A stretch of DNA of 64,000 nucleotides from Methanolacinia paynteri (GTDB lineage: Archaea > Halobacteriota > Methanomicrobia > Methanomicrobiales > Methanomicrobiaceae). The DNA lies in contig NZ_KN360930.1 in assembly GCF_000784355.1 (NCBI RefSeq), positions 1-64,000 on the forward strand. Direction: 5' to 3'. The notes beneath the pieces are model-generated. The model did not search any database and had not been told where the DNA came from. It saw only the letters and a program-made list of their open reading frames with translations. Positions 17,931-26,862 of the stretch are shown here, piece after piece; within the stretch, counting starts at the first letter, position 1, and every line of letters begins with the position of its first letter. The position numbers and the translations under genes were made by a program.

Positions 17931-17947
17931 GCAACCTTCGAGGTTGC
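17931..17947 (+). other. perfect hairpin before the Usp-like gene
   Basis: GCAACCT-TCG-AGGTTGC forms a 7-bp stem with a 3-base loop. It lies after a T-run and 60 bases before ATG 18007, but it would be inside the coding region if ATG 17929 were used. Its presence favours the later start and a structured leader or processing site. Confidence 0.45.
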
Positions 17948-18006
17948 AAAAGCTTAAGGAGTGGTCAATACAAATCAGAGTATTCACTCATATTCAGGAG
18001 ACTGAT

Positions 18007-18552
18007 ATGGAATATTTCAAATCACTGATCAACAGAAAATTCAAGGATGTTGTCGGAACCCGGTACAAAGATGTTTTAAAAGATTACCGCGAGTTCCTCC
18101 TGACCGAAGACGAGATAGTCATCTGCAATTTCAGGAAGGTCCTGATGCCGCTCGATATATTTGTCAAAGAGGCATCGGAGGATCTTTATGATCTCCTGAC
18201 AGCTTTTGACGACATCGAAATAAACCTGGTATATATCACCGACTCCGATGTCGTCTCGATAATAAGCGATGTCCTGGGGGAGGATACGGCCGAAGTCTAC
18301 CAGAACAAAAAGGAGGAGTACGGCACGAAACTCCTCGAAAAGATATCGGGAGAGCTTGAAGGGCGGGGAATGGCTGTGAACCGCCGCCAGTATTCCGGCC
18401 ATAAATGGGACGATGTCGAGATAATGTCCGAGAATTACGACCTTGTCGCGATCTCCAAGTGCTATGGCGGAGGCAGGGGCGATGAAAACGAGATAAGCCC
18501 TGTTGCACAGCGTCTTGTCCAGCAGATGAGTGTGTCCACTATTTTATACTGA
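18007..18552 (+). CDS. Usp-like protein upstream of an ion permease
   Basis: A 181-residue protein from ATG 18007 (GGAG six bases upstream); an in-frame ATG at 17929 would add 26 residues across a hairpin. The C-terminal half (about residues 90-170) resembles universal-stress-protein folds: a strand-helix region ending in ENYDLVAISKCYGGG, like the LVVMG(A/S) strand of Usp. The N-terminal half is not recognised. It precedes the permease by 24 bases and a canonical Usp gene follows the permease, so the three genes look like one transport unit with two cytoplasmic Usp-type partners. Confidence 0.6.
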   Translation: MEYFKSLINRKFKDVVGTRYKDVLKDYREFLLTEDEIVICNFRKVLMPLDIFVKEASEDLYDLLTAFDDIEINLVYITDSDVVSIISDVLGEDTAEVYQNKKEEYGTKLLEKISGELEGRGMAVNRRQYSGHKWDDVEIMSENYDLVAISKCYGGGRGDENEISPVAQRLVQQMSVSTILY

Positions 18553-18576
18553 GGTTTTTGGAGGTGAAGCATTCAT

Positions 18577-19905
18577 ATGGCATTAATTGAGGCATTAATC
18601 GCGGTAGTTGTATTCCTGATCACATATGTCCTGATAGTCGATGAAAGGATAAACAGGGCCGTTGCGGCGATGGCGGGTGCCGCGGTTCTGGTATTCCTTG
18701 GGATTGTCCCGTGGGAGAATCTGCTCGAATATGTTGATTTCGGGACTATATTTCTTCTGATGGGAATGATGATCATCGTGAATGTCGCGAGCAACAGCGG
18801 GTTGTTCGAATATCTTGCGATTATCACGGCGAAGGCGGCTAAGGGCAGCCCGATAATGGTGCTGGTGTTATTCTCGTGTGTAACCGCAGTGACGAGCGCC
18901 TTCCTTGATAATGTTACCACGGTTCTGCTGATGACACCCATGCTGCTCTACATCGCGAAGGTCATGGACTTAAATCCCATCCCGTTCCTTCTTGCCGAGG
19001 TTTTGTCCTCTAACGTGGGCGGAATGGCGACTCTTATCGGTGATCCGCCGAACATCATGATTGCATCCGCTGCGGGCCTGACATTCAACGAGTTCCTGAT
19101 GACGATGGGGCCGATCGCGATCGTGGATCTTCTCGTGATACTGGTGATATTCTACGTCATCTATGGCCGGAAGATGAAGGTCGATGATACAGGGAAGGCG
19201 GCGATAAAGAAGACTATTGATGCGCTTGACGAACGTGCGGCGATCCAGGACACTGTTCTGTTCAAGAAATCGATCATCGCCCTTGCAATTGTAATCATGC
19301 TCTTCTTCATGCACAACAATATCGGTGAGATCCTGCACACGTTCCTTCCGTTCGTGGACCCGTCGATGACTCTCGAACCTGCCGAGGTGGCTCTTATCGG
19401 AGCGGCACTGATATTGTTCTGGTCGAGAAAGTCCCCGGAAGTAATATTCGAGAAGGTCGAATGGACCGCCCTGTTCTTCTTCGGCGGCCTGTTCATCCTT
19501 GTCGGCGGACTTGTGGAGACCGGGGTGATCAACGATCTCGCATTGATGATGACGTCCAGCCTGACAAGTACCGGCGAGGCGATGTTCGTGATCGCATGGT
19601 TCTCGGCGATTGCCTCAGCAATTGTGGATAACATTCCGCTTACTGCGGCCCTTATTCCGCTTATCCAGGATATCGGCATAAATGCGCCGAATATCGATAT
19701 CTATCCGCTGTGGTGGGCGCTCTCGCTCGGTGCCTGTCTGGGAGGAAACGGAACGGCGATTGCGGCGTCTGCGAACGTGGTCGTGCTGGGTATAGCTGAG
19801 AGAGAAGGGATAAAGATCACGTTCTTCGATTTCCTGAAGATCGGAATGTTGGTCCTCGTCGTCACGGTCGCGATTGGCCTGGGTATGCTGTATATAATGT
19901 TCTAA
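18577..19905 (+). CDS. ArsB/NhaD-superfamily ion transporter
   Basis: The 442-residue polytopic protein has two related halves: TSAFLDNVTTVLLMTPM with NVGGMATLIGDPPNIM in the first, and SAIVDNIPLTAALIPLI with LGACLGGNGTAIAASANV in the second. This is the ion-transporter superfamily containing arsenite pump ArsB, NhaD and citrate or P-protein permeases. The substrate cannot be read from sequence; the absence of arsA or arsR nearby argues against arsenite. GGAGGTGA precedes ATG 18577. The flanking Usp proteins suggest regulation by nucleotide binding. Confidence 0.85.
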   Translation: MALIEALIAVVVFLITYVLIVDERINRAVAAMAGAAVLVFLGIVPWENLLEYVDFGTIFLLMGMMIIVNVASNSGLFEYLAIITAKAAKGSPIMVLVLFSCVTAVTSAFLDNVTTVLLMTPMLLYIAKVMDLNPIPFLLAEVLSSNVGGMATLIGDPPNIMIASAAGLTFNEFLMTMGPIAIVDLLVILVIFYVIYGRKMKVDDTGKAAIKKTIDALDERAAIQDTVLFKKSIIALAIVIMLFFMHNNIGEILHTFLPFVDPSMTLEPAEVALIGAALILFWSRKSPEVIFEKVEWTALFFFGGLFILVGGLVETGVINDLALMMTSSLTSTGEAMFVIAWFSAIASAIVDNIPLTAALIPLIQDIGINAPNIDIYPLWWALSLGACLGGNGTAIAASANVVVLGIAEREGIKITFFDFLKIGMLVLVVTVAIGLGMLYIMF

Positions 19906-19924
19906 ATTAAAGGAAGGTGTAAGG

Positions 19925-20374
19925 ATGAAAATATTAGTACTTCTGGACGGCTCGAAGTGGAGTTACAAGGCGGCAATCAACGCCATTGAGATGGCGAAGA
20001 AGAAGGATGCGGAGATTACGATCTTCTCGGTTATCGACAGGGAGGAGACACGTTCCGCTGCCTTCTATTTCTGCCAGCAGAGCAACAGGTGCGATCTCGT
20101 CAACGAGCATGAAGACAAGATATACAGGGATTTAAAGAAGAGCATCGGCGAAGACTTAAACGAACTGACCCTGAATATGAACAGGATGAACCTGAAGGGG
20201 AGATCGAAGATTGTCGAGGGGAAGCGTGAGGATGAGATCCTGAAGGAGTTTTCCTCCGGGGGTTACAATCTCGTCGTCATGGGAGCCTTTGGTAAGAGAT
20301 CCAATATCAGGGTTGGGACACTGTTCAAGGATATCTCGACATCGATCAATGTCCCTATTCTAATCTTAAGATAA
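19925..20374 (+). CDS. universal stress protein (UspA family)
   Basis: A 149-residue protein with the Usp start MKILVLLDGSKWSYKAA and end NLVVMGAFGKRSNIRVGTLF. The final G-x2-G-x9-G(S/T) ATP-binding pattern is only partly kept (GAFGKR...GTLFKDIST). It lies 19 bases behind the permease and probably belongs to the same transcript. A run of eight T after the stop (20376-20383) can terminate it. Confidence 0.85.
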   Translation: MKILVLLDGSKWSYKAAINAIEMAKKKDAEITIFSVIDREETRSAAFYFCQQSNRCDLVNEHEDKIYRDLKKSIGEDLNELTLNMNRMNLKGRSKIVEGKREDEILKEFSSGGYNLVVMGAFGKRSNIRVGTLFKDISTSINVPILILR

Positions 20375-20375
20375 T

Positions 20376-20525
20376 TTTTTTTGGTAATATCTGTAATCGC
20401 TTTCAGTAATAATCCATATCATCTTAATTCTAAGGCTTTAATTTTTAAATTCCCTTTAATCCTTAAAATTCAATTTTTTAGAATTAATATTATTGGGATT
20501 AAATACTTTTTTAATTATTATTTAT
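20376..20525. other. AT-rich convergent gap with T-run terminator
   Basis: The T8 tract at 20376-20383 probably ends the permease-Usp transcript. The rest of this strongly AT-rich stretch carries no gene that I can support and marks the left edge of the low-GC block reaching to about 22576. Confidence 0.4.
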
Positions 20526-21167
20526 TTAACTATTTAACAAGCACAAAATGTCAAAATTCATAAAAAAGCAAACTATTAGAAAAAGTGTAATGCTAAAGAG
20601 AATAAACCAAATTCTGATAAAAAATCTACTTAAATGAAGCATAGTATTCTTTCCTGATACATATATTAGTGGTTTTCCTTTAATTATCGGCCAATCATAA
20701 TCATTATCGAATGAGGGATGTTTACGGAATATATTTAAATGCTTTCCATGTGTTGAAAAGAGGTATTTTTCACAATTACGCAATTTATTTTCCCAGTATG
20801 CAGTCCAAAATATCCCAGACATGTTTATTTTATAAAAATAACGAGAGATAAAAAATCCAACTAATGAAAAAATTAGTAATATAATCAAATTTTTGGGATT
20901 CAATTCAAGATTTCTTAATAAAGAGAAATTAAGGCCAATTAATGCGCTATTCAGGAGCATAAATATTGTAGTCCTAGACATTAGCAATTTATGTTCTGAA
21001 TTACGTAATTGCATAAAATATTCATATGCCCTAATAGAATCTTGCTTTGAGTATTCAATGGTAGCATCTCGTTTAGAATCTGTTTCAGATTGAGCTAATA
21101 GATTACTGTTTAAATTATCGTTAGATAGAGCTTCCTTCTCTTCTAGGTCTTCTTGATTAGTAATCAT
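20526..21167 (-). CDS. integral membrane protein, unknown function, in AT-rich block
   Basis: A 213-residue protein. Residues 1-55 are polar and rich in Asn, Glu and Ser. Two closely spaced membrane segments follow (about 67-86 and 91-110), then a soluble loop with many aromatic and charged residues, then a third segment (about 185-207). I do not recognise the family with confidence. Base and codon use are much more AT-rich than in surrounding genes, as in the inositol-phosphate synthase gene next to it, which suggests joint acquisition. Confidence 0.6.
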   Translation of the reverse strand: MITNQEDLEEKEALSNDNLNSNLLAQSETDSKRDATIEYSKQDSIRAYEYFMQLRNSEHKLLMSRTTIFMLLNSALIGLNFSLLRNLELNPKNLIILLIFSLVGFFISRYFYKINMSGIFWTAYWENKLRNCEKYLFSTHGKHLNIFRKHPSFDNDYDWPIIKGKPLIYVSGKNTMLHLSRFFIRIWFILFSITLFLIVCFFMNFDILCLLNS

Positions 21168-21359
21168 TATATAAACTTATCATAAGTTTAAACAATTATT
21201 AAATTAACTGATCTATATTAGTGAATTTTATTCAAATGTTCATATCGGCATAAAGGATATTCTGTCATTTATATTTCATTTTCGTGGTAAAACCTTTAAT
21301 CAAAGTTTTTTTGTAAAATCTCTATTGTAATTCCCTACCGTCTGTTTTTTTAAGTCAAA

Positions 21360-22424
21360 TCAATTTTTTATAAACGCTTCAAATTTTTGATATGCTTCAT
21401 TGTCATCTATTTGAATTTCAGGGTGTTTGAAGAAGAATGATGAAATATCATTTATTGAACCAGATAAATTTTTATCTCTTGCTAGTTTCAAACTTCTGAT
21501 TACATCGATCATCACGCCTGCTGAATTTGGTGAATCTTCAACTTCAAGATCTAAATTAATCTTAACAGGCAAATTTCCAAAATTCCGGCAATTTACTTCT
21601 ATATTACATTTTTTAACATCCTTTAATTCAGGAGAATATTCAGGATCAAGTACTACAATATTACTGTTATAAGGAATTATGCTTTCAATTGCTTCAGTTT
21701 TTGAGATTCGTTTATACTGTAGACGGTTTTTTTCGGAAAGATTAACAAAATCAGAGTTCCCACCAATATTTTTTTGTGAACTGTTCTCAATATAAATCCC
21801 TCTTTTCAATAATAATTCAACGAGAGTTCGATGAAGTATAGTGGCTCCGATCTGTGATTTAATGTCGTCTCCAACAACCGGAAGATTTCTTTCTTCAAAT
21901 TTTTTACTCCACTCTTTTTTTGAGGCAATAAAAACTGGAATAGCATTAATGAAGGAACAATTTGCAATTAATGCCTGTTCTGCATAGAATTCAGAGGCTC
22001 TTACACTCCCTGTTGGTAACAAATTTATTAATATTTCAGCACCAGTTTTTTTTAATTCGTCTGCTACATTCACTTCTATAGATTCAGAATTTACTTTTAC
22101 AATTTTACTAAGTTTATAACCTAGTCCATCTAATACAGGTCCTTGTTTTACTGTTACATCCAAAAAAGGAACCTCTGAAAATTTAATTGCATTATTAGGT
22201 TCTGTAAATATCGCTTCGGAAACATCCTTCCCTACTTTTTTTTCATTTATGTCAAATGCTGCCACGCATTCTATATCGGATATTTTGTAATTCTCAATTT
22301 CATTATGAAGAATCCCGGGGATTAAACCACTGTCTCGATCCACAGTTTTGTAAAGACATAGTCCCTGTATTAAAGACGAAGCACAATTCCCGATACCGGC
22401 AATTGCTATTTTTATATTACTCAT
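21360..22424 (-). CDS. ino1: inositol-1-phosphate synthase (short archaeal/actinobacterial type)
   Basis: A 354-residue protein with the NAD-binding start IKIAIAGIGNCASSLIQG, a VVGDDIKSQIGATILHRTL active-site region near residue 190, and DSPNSAGVMIDVIR near residue 300, all typical of myo-inositol-1-phosphate synthase. It isomerises glucose 6-phosphate to inositol 1-phosphate, the head-group precursor of archaetidylinositol and of the solute di-inositol phosphate. I start at ATG 22424, since the six residues before it are not conserved. Codon use is strikingly AT-rich. No lipid or solute partner gene is adjacent. Confidence 0.85.
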   Translation of the reverse strand: MSNIKIAIAGIGNCASSLIQGLCLYKTVDRDSGLIPGILHNEIENYKISDIECVAAFDINEKKVGKDVSEAIFTEPNNAIKFSEVPFLDVTVKQGPVLDGLGYKLSKIVKVNSESIEVNVADELKKTGAEILINLLPTGSVRASEFYAEQALIANCSFINAIPVFIASKKEWSKKFEERNLPVVGDDIKSQIGATILHRTLVELLLKRGIYIENSSQKNIGGNSDFVNLSEKNRLQYKRISKTEAIESIIPYNSNIVVLDPEYSPELKDVKKCNIEVNCRNFGNLPVKINLDLEVEDSPNSAGVMIDVIRSLKLARDKNLSGSINDISSFFFKHPEIQIDDNEAYQKFEAFIKN

Positions 22425-22576
22425 TTTAGATCCTGTCTTCAAGTATATTTTTAGTGCTTAAAATATATTGTGTTATCCCAAAAGCATATAGATCAGTATG
22501 TGATACTGCATAGACTTCTTACAACTAAATTAACTATAAGAACATTTAACTTTGCTATTTTTCAATAGATCTCTAA

Positions 22577-23023
22577 TTATAACTCCCCGATATCCTCGTT
22601 CCACAACTCCGGGTTGTTTTTTATGAATTCTGCCATCATATCGGCACATTCGTCCAGGTCGAGATCTGTCACCTCGACGCCCATCGATATCAGGAAATCT
22701 TTTGCGCCTGCAAAGTTCCTCGACTCTCCCACAATGACTCGTGGTATTCCGAACTGCACTACTGCTCCGGCACAAAGGTAGCACGGCATGAGCGTGGAGT
22801 AGAGGGTCGTGTCCCTGTAGCTCCCAATCCTTCCTGCGTTTCTCAGGCAGTCGATCTCTGCATGAACTATGGGATCATCCTCCTGGATGCGCCTGTTGTG
22901 CCCCCTGCCGATGATTCTGCCGTCCCTCACGAGAACCGCACCTATCGGGATGCCGCCTTCGTCATGCCCCTTTTTCGCCTCGATTATTGCAGCGGTCATA
23001 AACCTGTCTGTTGCAGGGTTCAT
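22577..23023 (-). CDS. cytosine deaminase-like zinc-dependent deaminase
   Basis: A 148-residue protein of the CMP/dCMP deaminase fold. The zinc site is HAEIDC (His, and Glu as proton shuttle) around residue 64 plus PCYLC around residue 91. The overall sequence is closest in feel to fungal-type cytosine deaminases and to guanine or tRNA deaminase relatives; the exact base is not certain. ATG 23041 is also possible. It is divergent from the ECF importer genes by about 160 bases, which suggests that importer and deaminase serve the same pyrimidine-related compound; that link is inference. Confidence 0.75.
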   Translation of the reverse strand: MNPATDRFMTAAIIEAKKGHDEGGIPIGAVLVRDGRIIGRGHNRRIQEDDPIVHAEIDCLRNAGRIGSYRDTTLYSTLMPCYLCAGAVVQFGIPRVIVGESRNFAGAKDFLISMGVEVTDLDLDECADMMAEFIKNNPELWNEDIGEL

Positions 23024-23071
23024 TTCATTACTTTTGGACATTTCATGGATTTGGAATTTTTGGTAATCTCT

Positions 23072-23120
23072 TCGGCAACATATTTATACTACGATGTATG
23101 GATATGTACATTAATGGTAG
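23072..23120 (+). promoter_or_regulatory. putative promoter of the lone ECF S component
   Basis: CATATTTATACTACGATGTA at about 23077-23096 contains a TATA-like TTTATA and resembles the leader of the next ECF gene (CATGTTTATACATCGAAGGA, about 23748-23767). The similarity suggests that both ECF genes are controlled alike. Confidence 0.35.
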
Positions 23121-23186
23121 TAAATGGTTTTATCGTGACTGGTATTATTATACGGAAAAAATCTGAATTCGCGGGGGTATTCTGAG

Positions 23187-23705
23187 ATGAAATCCCGAGA
23201 TATCGCAGTAGTGGGAATTCTCCTTGCCATAGGTGCGATCCTGAGATTTATCGCGAACATGTTCCCCGGAGCAATCGTGGGAAACCCGGTGATCGCACTG
23301 TATTGTCTTGCGATTATTCTGATTCATCCTACCGTAAAAGAGGCTTTCGGGATAGGAATCGTTGCCGCGATCGTGTCGATGATGATCAGCCATTCGATCT
23401 TCCCGCCGGCGAATCTTGTCAGTGAAGCGCTTGGTGCCATCGTATGTATGCTTCTTTACTCGATGCTTGAGAACAAGATTGCAGTCGCACCTGCGATTAC
23501 GACATTCGTTGCGACTCTTGTGAGCGGATTTTCGTTCATTCTCGTCTGCATGCTTGTGATGCTTGCCTCGATAATCTCAATTCCCACAGGAACAGTTATG
23601 GGATTTTTCGTGGCTGTTGCACCAATCGTGATTATCACGGCGGTGTTCAACTGTATCGTTACGCAGGTTCTCTACTTCCCTGCAAAAAGAATTCTCTCCC
23701 GGTAA
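23187..23705 (+). CDS. ECF transporter substrate-binding (S) component
   Basis: A 172-residue protein with about six hydrophobic segments, starting KSRDIAVVGILLAIGAILRF. It is a close paralogue of the first 180 residues of the next gene product: both share GAILR, NPxIALYCLAIILI, ISHSIFPPxNL and VTQVLYFP. S components bind a vitamin or precursor and dock onto shared EcfT-ATPase modules. The ligand is not evident. This free-standing S protein presumably shares the energising module encoded just downstream, giving the importer a second specificity. Confidence 0.75.
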   Translation: MKSRDIAVVGILLAIGAILRFIANMFPGAIVGNPVIALYCLAIILIHPTVKEAFGIGIVAAIVSMMISHSIFPPANLVSEALGAIVCMLLYSMLENKIAVAPAITTFVATLVSGFSFILVCMLVMLASIISIPTGTVMGFFVAVAPIVIITAVFNCIVTQVLYFPAKRILSR

Positions 23706-23817
23706 TTTCACCGGGTACTTTTTTTGGATAAAAATACGCCTCGATGAACATGTTTATACATCGAAGGACAAAATAATTAACAGGTAATTCTGATAATATG
23801 TCCGGAGCAAAAATTGG

Positions 23818-25866
23818 ATGAAATCGAAAGACATTGCGATTGTGGGTATTCTGCTGGCAATTGGTGCGATTCTGAGATATTTTTCAAATATTATTCCCGG
23901 TGCGATCGTCGCGAATCCGATTATTGCACTCTATTGTCTCGCGATAATCCTGATTGCTCCCAGGGCAAGGGATGCACTCGGTATTGGTATCGTTGCGGGA
24001 ATCGTCTCCGCCCTGATCAGCCACTCGATCTTTCCGCCGGGAAATCTCATAAGCGAACCGGTCGGAGCCCTGGTGTGTCTCGGCGTCTATTCGGTAACAA
24101 GGAAGAGACTCCCTTTTTCTCCAGGGATTTCAACGCTTGTGGCCACTCTTGCAAGCGGTTTTACGTTTCTGTTTGTAAGTATCATAGTCATTGTAGCAGG
24201 CATAATTCCGCTGGCAGGACAATATAACACGATAGGTGCATTCGTAGTTACGCTCTCCCCTATAGTCATCGCTACCTCGGTCTTTAACGCGGTGATAACA
24301 CAGGTGCTCTACTTCCCATCATCGAGGATACTGATGAGGGGGATAAAGGGTGAGGCGGAGCCTGCTCCTGTAAAGGCAGAAGTGATCTCGCCGGTTGCCG
24401 GAGAAGAGGAAATATCTCCTGTGGCGGTTGAGTTCAAAGATTATACGTATAACTATCCGGCAGGCAAAAGGCCCGCGCTCTCTAGTATAAATCTCAAAAT
24501 AAACAGGGGGGAGTGCGTGCTTATCAACGGGACAACGGGTGCGGGAAAAACGACACTCTGTCTTGCAGCGGCAGGCATCCTTCATCATGAATACGAGGGC
24601 AGGGAAGAAGGGACCATCTCGATATTCGGAAGAGATGTTTCCTCTTATACCGATATGGGTGACATCGGGAAGCATGTCGGAGTAGTCTTCGACGATGCCG
24701 ATGCGCAGTTGATCTTTACGACTGTCGAGGAGGAGGTTCTCTCGGGACTCGAGAACAGGGGACTTGAGGCGGACGATGTCGTAAAGCGGCTCGAAGATAT
24801 AATGAAACTGACCAATATCGAACACCTCCGCTACAGGTCGCCGCATACCCTCTCGGGCGGTCAGAAGCAGAGAGTGGCACTTGCATCGACACTAGCTTCG
24901 GGAACGGACTGCCTGATCCTTGACGAGGCGACCGCAGAGCTGGATACGGTTGCAACCGAACAAATTATTACTGTTCTTACGAGGCTGAAGAACGAAGGAA
25001 AGACCATTATCGTCGTCGAACAGAAGCCCAAAGCACTCTCGACGATCGCCGACAGGGTGATCTTCATAGATAATGGAAGATTGGTGAACGAAATCTCGCC
25101 TTCGGAGTTCTTCAGCGAGAAAGAGAAGGAAGAAGCGGAGAAGACCGTGACATTCGGGTATAGCCTGAAAGAAAAGATCAGTAATGGCTGCGGCGAACCT
25201 GTCGTGTCGATCCGTGATCTTGTCCATGACTATGGAGGGGGGTTCAGGGCACTTGATGGGATCTCCGTAGACTTCTACCCCGGGGAGTTCATTGCAATAA
25301 TCGGGGAGAACGGTTCGGGAAAGACTACTCTCTCGAAGCATCTTAACGGCCTCCTGAAGCCGACATCGGGGACAGTTATGATCTCGGGGATCGATTCCTC
25401 GGATTCGGGCGTGATCGAACTTTCCCGCCATGTCGGTCTTGTCTTCCAGAATCCCGATACGATGCTCTTCGAGGATACGATCGAGAGGGAGATCGAGTTC
25501 GGCCTGAAGAACATCTCGATGGATTATCCGGAAGGATACATCGACGAGGTCATTGATGAGGTAGGACTTTCTGAGCAGAAAGGGGCGTTCCCGAGATCGA
25601 TGAGCCGCGGAGAGAGGCAGAGACTTGCGATTGCCTGTGTTGTTGCCATGAAACCGAAAGTGATTCTTCTCGACGAACCTACGACAGGCCTCGATCCGGT
25701 AGAGTCGGAGAGGATCATGAATATCCTCGAGGGTCTTTCCGGGGCAGGACATACGATAATCATGGTGAGCCATGATTTGGATATAGTCCGGAACCATGCG
25801 GCGAGGATCATAAAGATGGCAGACGGGAAGATCGTTTCGGATACTTTCAGGGAGGTGAACGAATAA
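23818..25866 (+). CDS. ECF transporter fusion: S component plus two ATPase domains
   Basis: The 682-residue protein is a three-part fusion. Residues 1-180 are an S component. Residues 200-430 are the first ABC ATPase (Walker A NGTTGAGKTTL, signature LSGGQKQR, Walker B CLILDEAT). Residues 455-682 are the second (Walker A GENGSGKTTL, Walker B VILLDEPT), whose signature is the altered SRGERQR. EcfT follows with a TAATG overlap, so one transcript makes a complete ECF importer. Fusion of the specificity subunit to both ATPases is unusual, since S components are normally free to exchange. The substrate is unknown; a divergent deaminase hints at a pyrimidine-like ligand. Confidence 0.85.
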   Translation: MKSKDIAIVGILLAIGAILRYFSNIIPGAIVANPIIALYCLAIILIAPRARDALGIGIVAGIVSALISHSIFPPGNLISEPVGALVCLGVYSVTRKRLPFSPGISTLVATLASGFTFLFVSIIVIVAGIIPLAGQYNTIGAFVVTLSPIVIATSVFNAVITQVLYFPSSRILMRGIKGEAEPAPVKAEVISPVAGEEEISPVAVEFKDYTYNYPAGKRPALSSINLKINRGECVLINGTTGAGKTTLCLAAAGILHHEYEGREEGTISIFGRDVSSYTDMGDIGKHVGVVFDDADAQLIFTTVEEEVLSGLENRGLEADDVVKRLEDIMKLTNIEHLRYRSPHTLSGGQKQRVALASTLASGTDCLILDEATAELDTVATEQIITVLTRLKNEGKTIIVVEQKPKALSTIADRVIFIDNGRLVNEISPSEFFSEKEKEEAEKTVTFGYSLKEKISNGCGEPVVSIRDLVHDYGGGFRALDGISVDFYPGEFIAIIGENGSGKTTLSKHLNGLLKPTSGTVMISGIDSSDSGVIELSRHVGLVFQNPDTMLFEDTIEREIEFGLKNISMDYPEGYIDEVIDEVGLSEQKGAFPRSMSRGERQRLAIACVVAMKPKVILLDEPTTGLDPVESERIMNILEGLSGAGHTIIMVSHDLDIVRNHAARIIKMADGKIVSDTFREVNE

Positions 25867-26666
25867 TGTCAGAGATTTTGCAGTATAAGAGGATGAACGG
25901 AGTATTTCACCGGATGAACGCCTTAACGAAGGTGATTTTTCTGGTGTTCGTTGTAATTGCGGCGATAATATCCACCGACCCGGTGGTTCTTCTCGGGATC
26001 GTTGCAGTGATCTTCCTTCTGTCGATCGCAGGAAAGATGCACATGGAGCTCTTAAGGCAGGTTCCGATGCTGATATTCCTCTCGCTGGGCCTTTTCCTCC
26101 TGACGATTATCACTATGCAGGCGGGAGACACAGTCGGATATCTCATACCGTCTTTCATCCCGGTGATCGGGGGCGTCGTACCGATAACGAGCGGAGCCCT
26201 GACTTTTGCAATGATCCTCTCGCTCCGCTTCTTCGTGATGTTGTTTGCGTTCCAGATCGTGATCATATCTACGCAGCCGAGAGAACTGGTTCACGCCTTA
26301 CAGACGATGAGGCTTCCTGTAGACTATACGCTGATGCTCCTTATTGCGATACGTTTCATCCCCAGCCTCCAGCTGGAGGGAAAAAGGATCCAGGAGGCCC
26401 AGCTTGCAAGGGCGTACAATCCGGGCAAAGGAGTGAAGGGAAAGATCAATTCCATGGCCCCCGTCATGATTCCACTCGTCTCAAACGCATTAGGGAAAGC
26501 GAACGTCCTGGGCCTGACGATCGATCTCAGGGGCCTTCGGACGATGAAGAGGACACACGTGATGGAGAATCCCACAGGGACGGCCGATTATCTCATGCTT
26601 GGAGGGATTGTTGTGTGTGTTGTTTTGTTCGTTGTTTATTATGCCATGAACAACGGGTTGATTTAA
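25866..26666 (+). CDS. ecfT: ECF transporter transmembrane component (EcfT)
   Basis: A 266-residue membrane protein with several N-terminal helices and the coupling region AQLARAYNPG and GLTIDLRGL near residues 175-225, which carry the Ala-Arg-type motifs that touch the two ATPases. It is the transmembrane scaffold of the importer. ATG 25866 overlaps the preceding stop. A T-rich tract (26668-26675) follows the stop. Confidence 0.87.
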   Translation: MSEILQYKRMNGVFHRMNALTKVIFLVFVVIAAIISTDPVVLLGIVAVIFLLSIAGKMHMELLRQVPMLIFLSLGLFLLTIITMQAGDTVGYLIPSFIPVIGGVVPITSGALTFAMILSLRFFVMLFAFQIVIISTQPRELVHALQTMRLPVDYTLMLLIAIRFIPSLQLEGKRIQEAQLARAYNPGKGVKGKINSMAPVMIPLVSNALGKANVLGLTIDLRGLRTMKRTHVMENPTGTADYLMLGGIVVCVVLFVVYYAMNNGLI

Positions 26667-26734
26667 TTTTTTTATTTTCCTGGTGGAAATCATTATTATA
26701 GAGTGAGAGGGAAGTATCCCCATCCCTTTAACCC

Positions 26735-26778
26735 TCCCCCTCGTGGCGATAGGTCGCGTTGGGATAGACAAGCATCCC
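26735..26778 (+). repeat. partial structured element, copy D
   Basis: This convergent gap holds the 3' half of the repeat family. GTGGCGATA (26743-26751) is identical to 10367-10375 in copy A. Sixteen bases later comes a hairpin GGGAT-A-GACAAG-C-ATCCC (26761-26778) whose loop GACAAG equals that of the minus-strand copy at 38085-38118. The first two hairpins are absent or replaced. Confidence 0.55.
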
Positions 26779-26862
26779 TCCGGTTCCATGAATGAATTTG
26801 ATTTCTTTCGAAGTATAGGATAGTTTTGAGTCATAGGGATTTCTATCTCTAATTTTGTTCTT

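Noticed and set aside
18577-19905. Arsenite efflux pump
   Set aside because: The protein is in the superfamily containing ArsB, but no arsA, arsR or arsC gene is near and flanking Usp genes suggest another ion.
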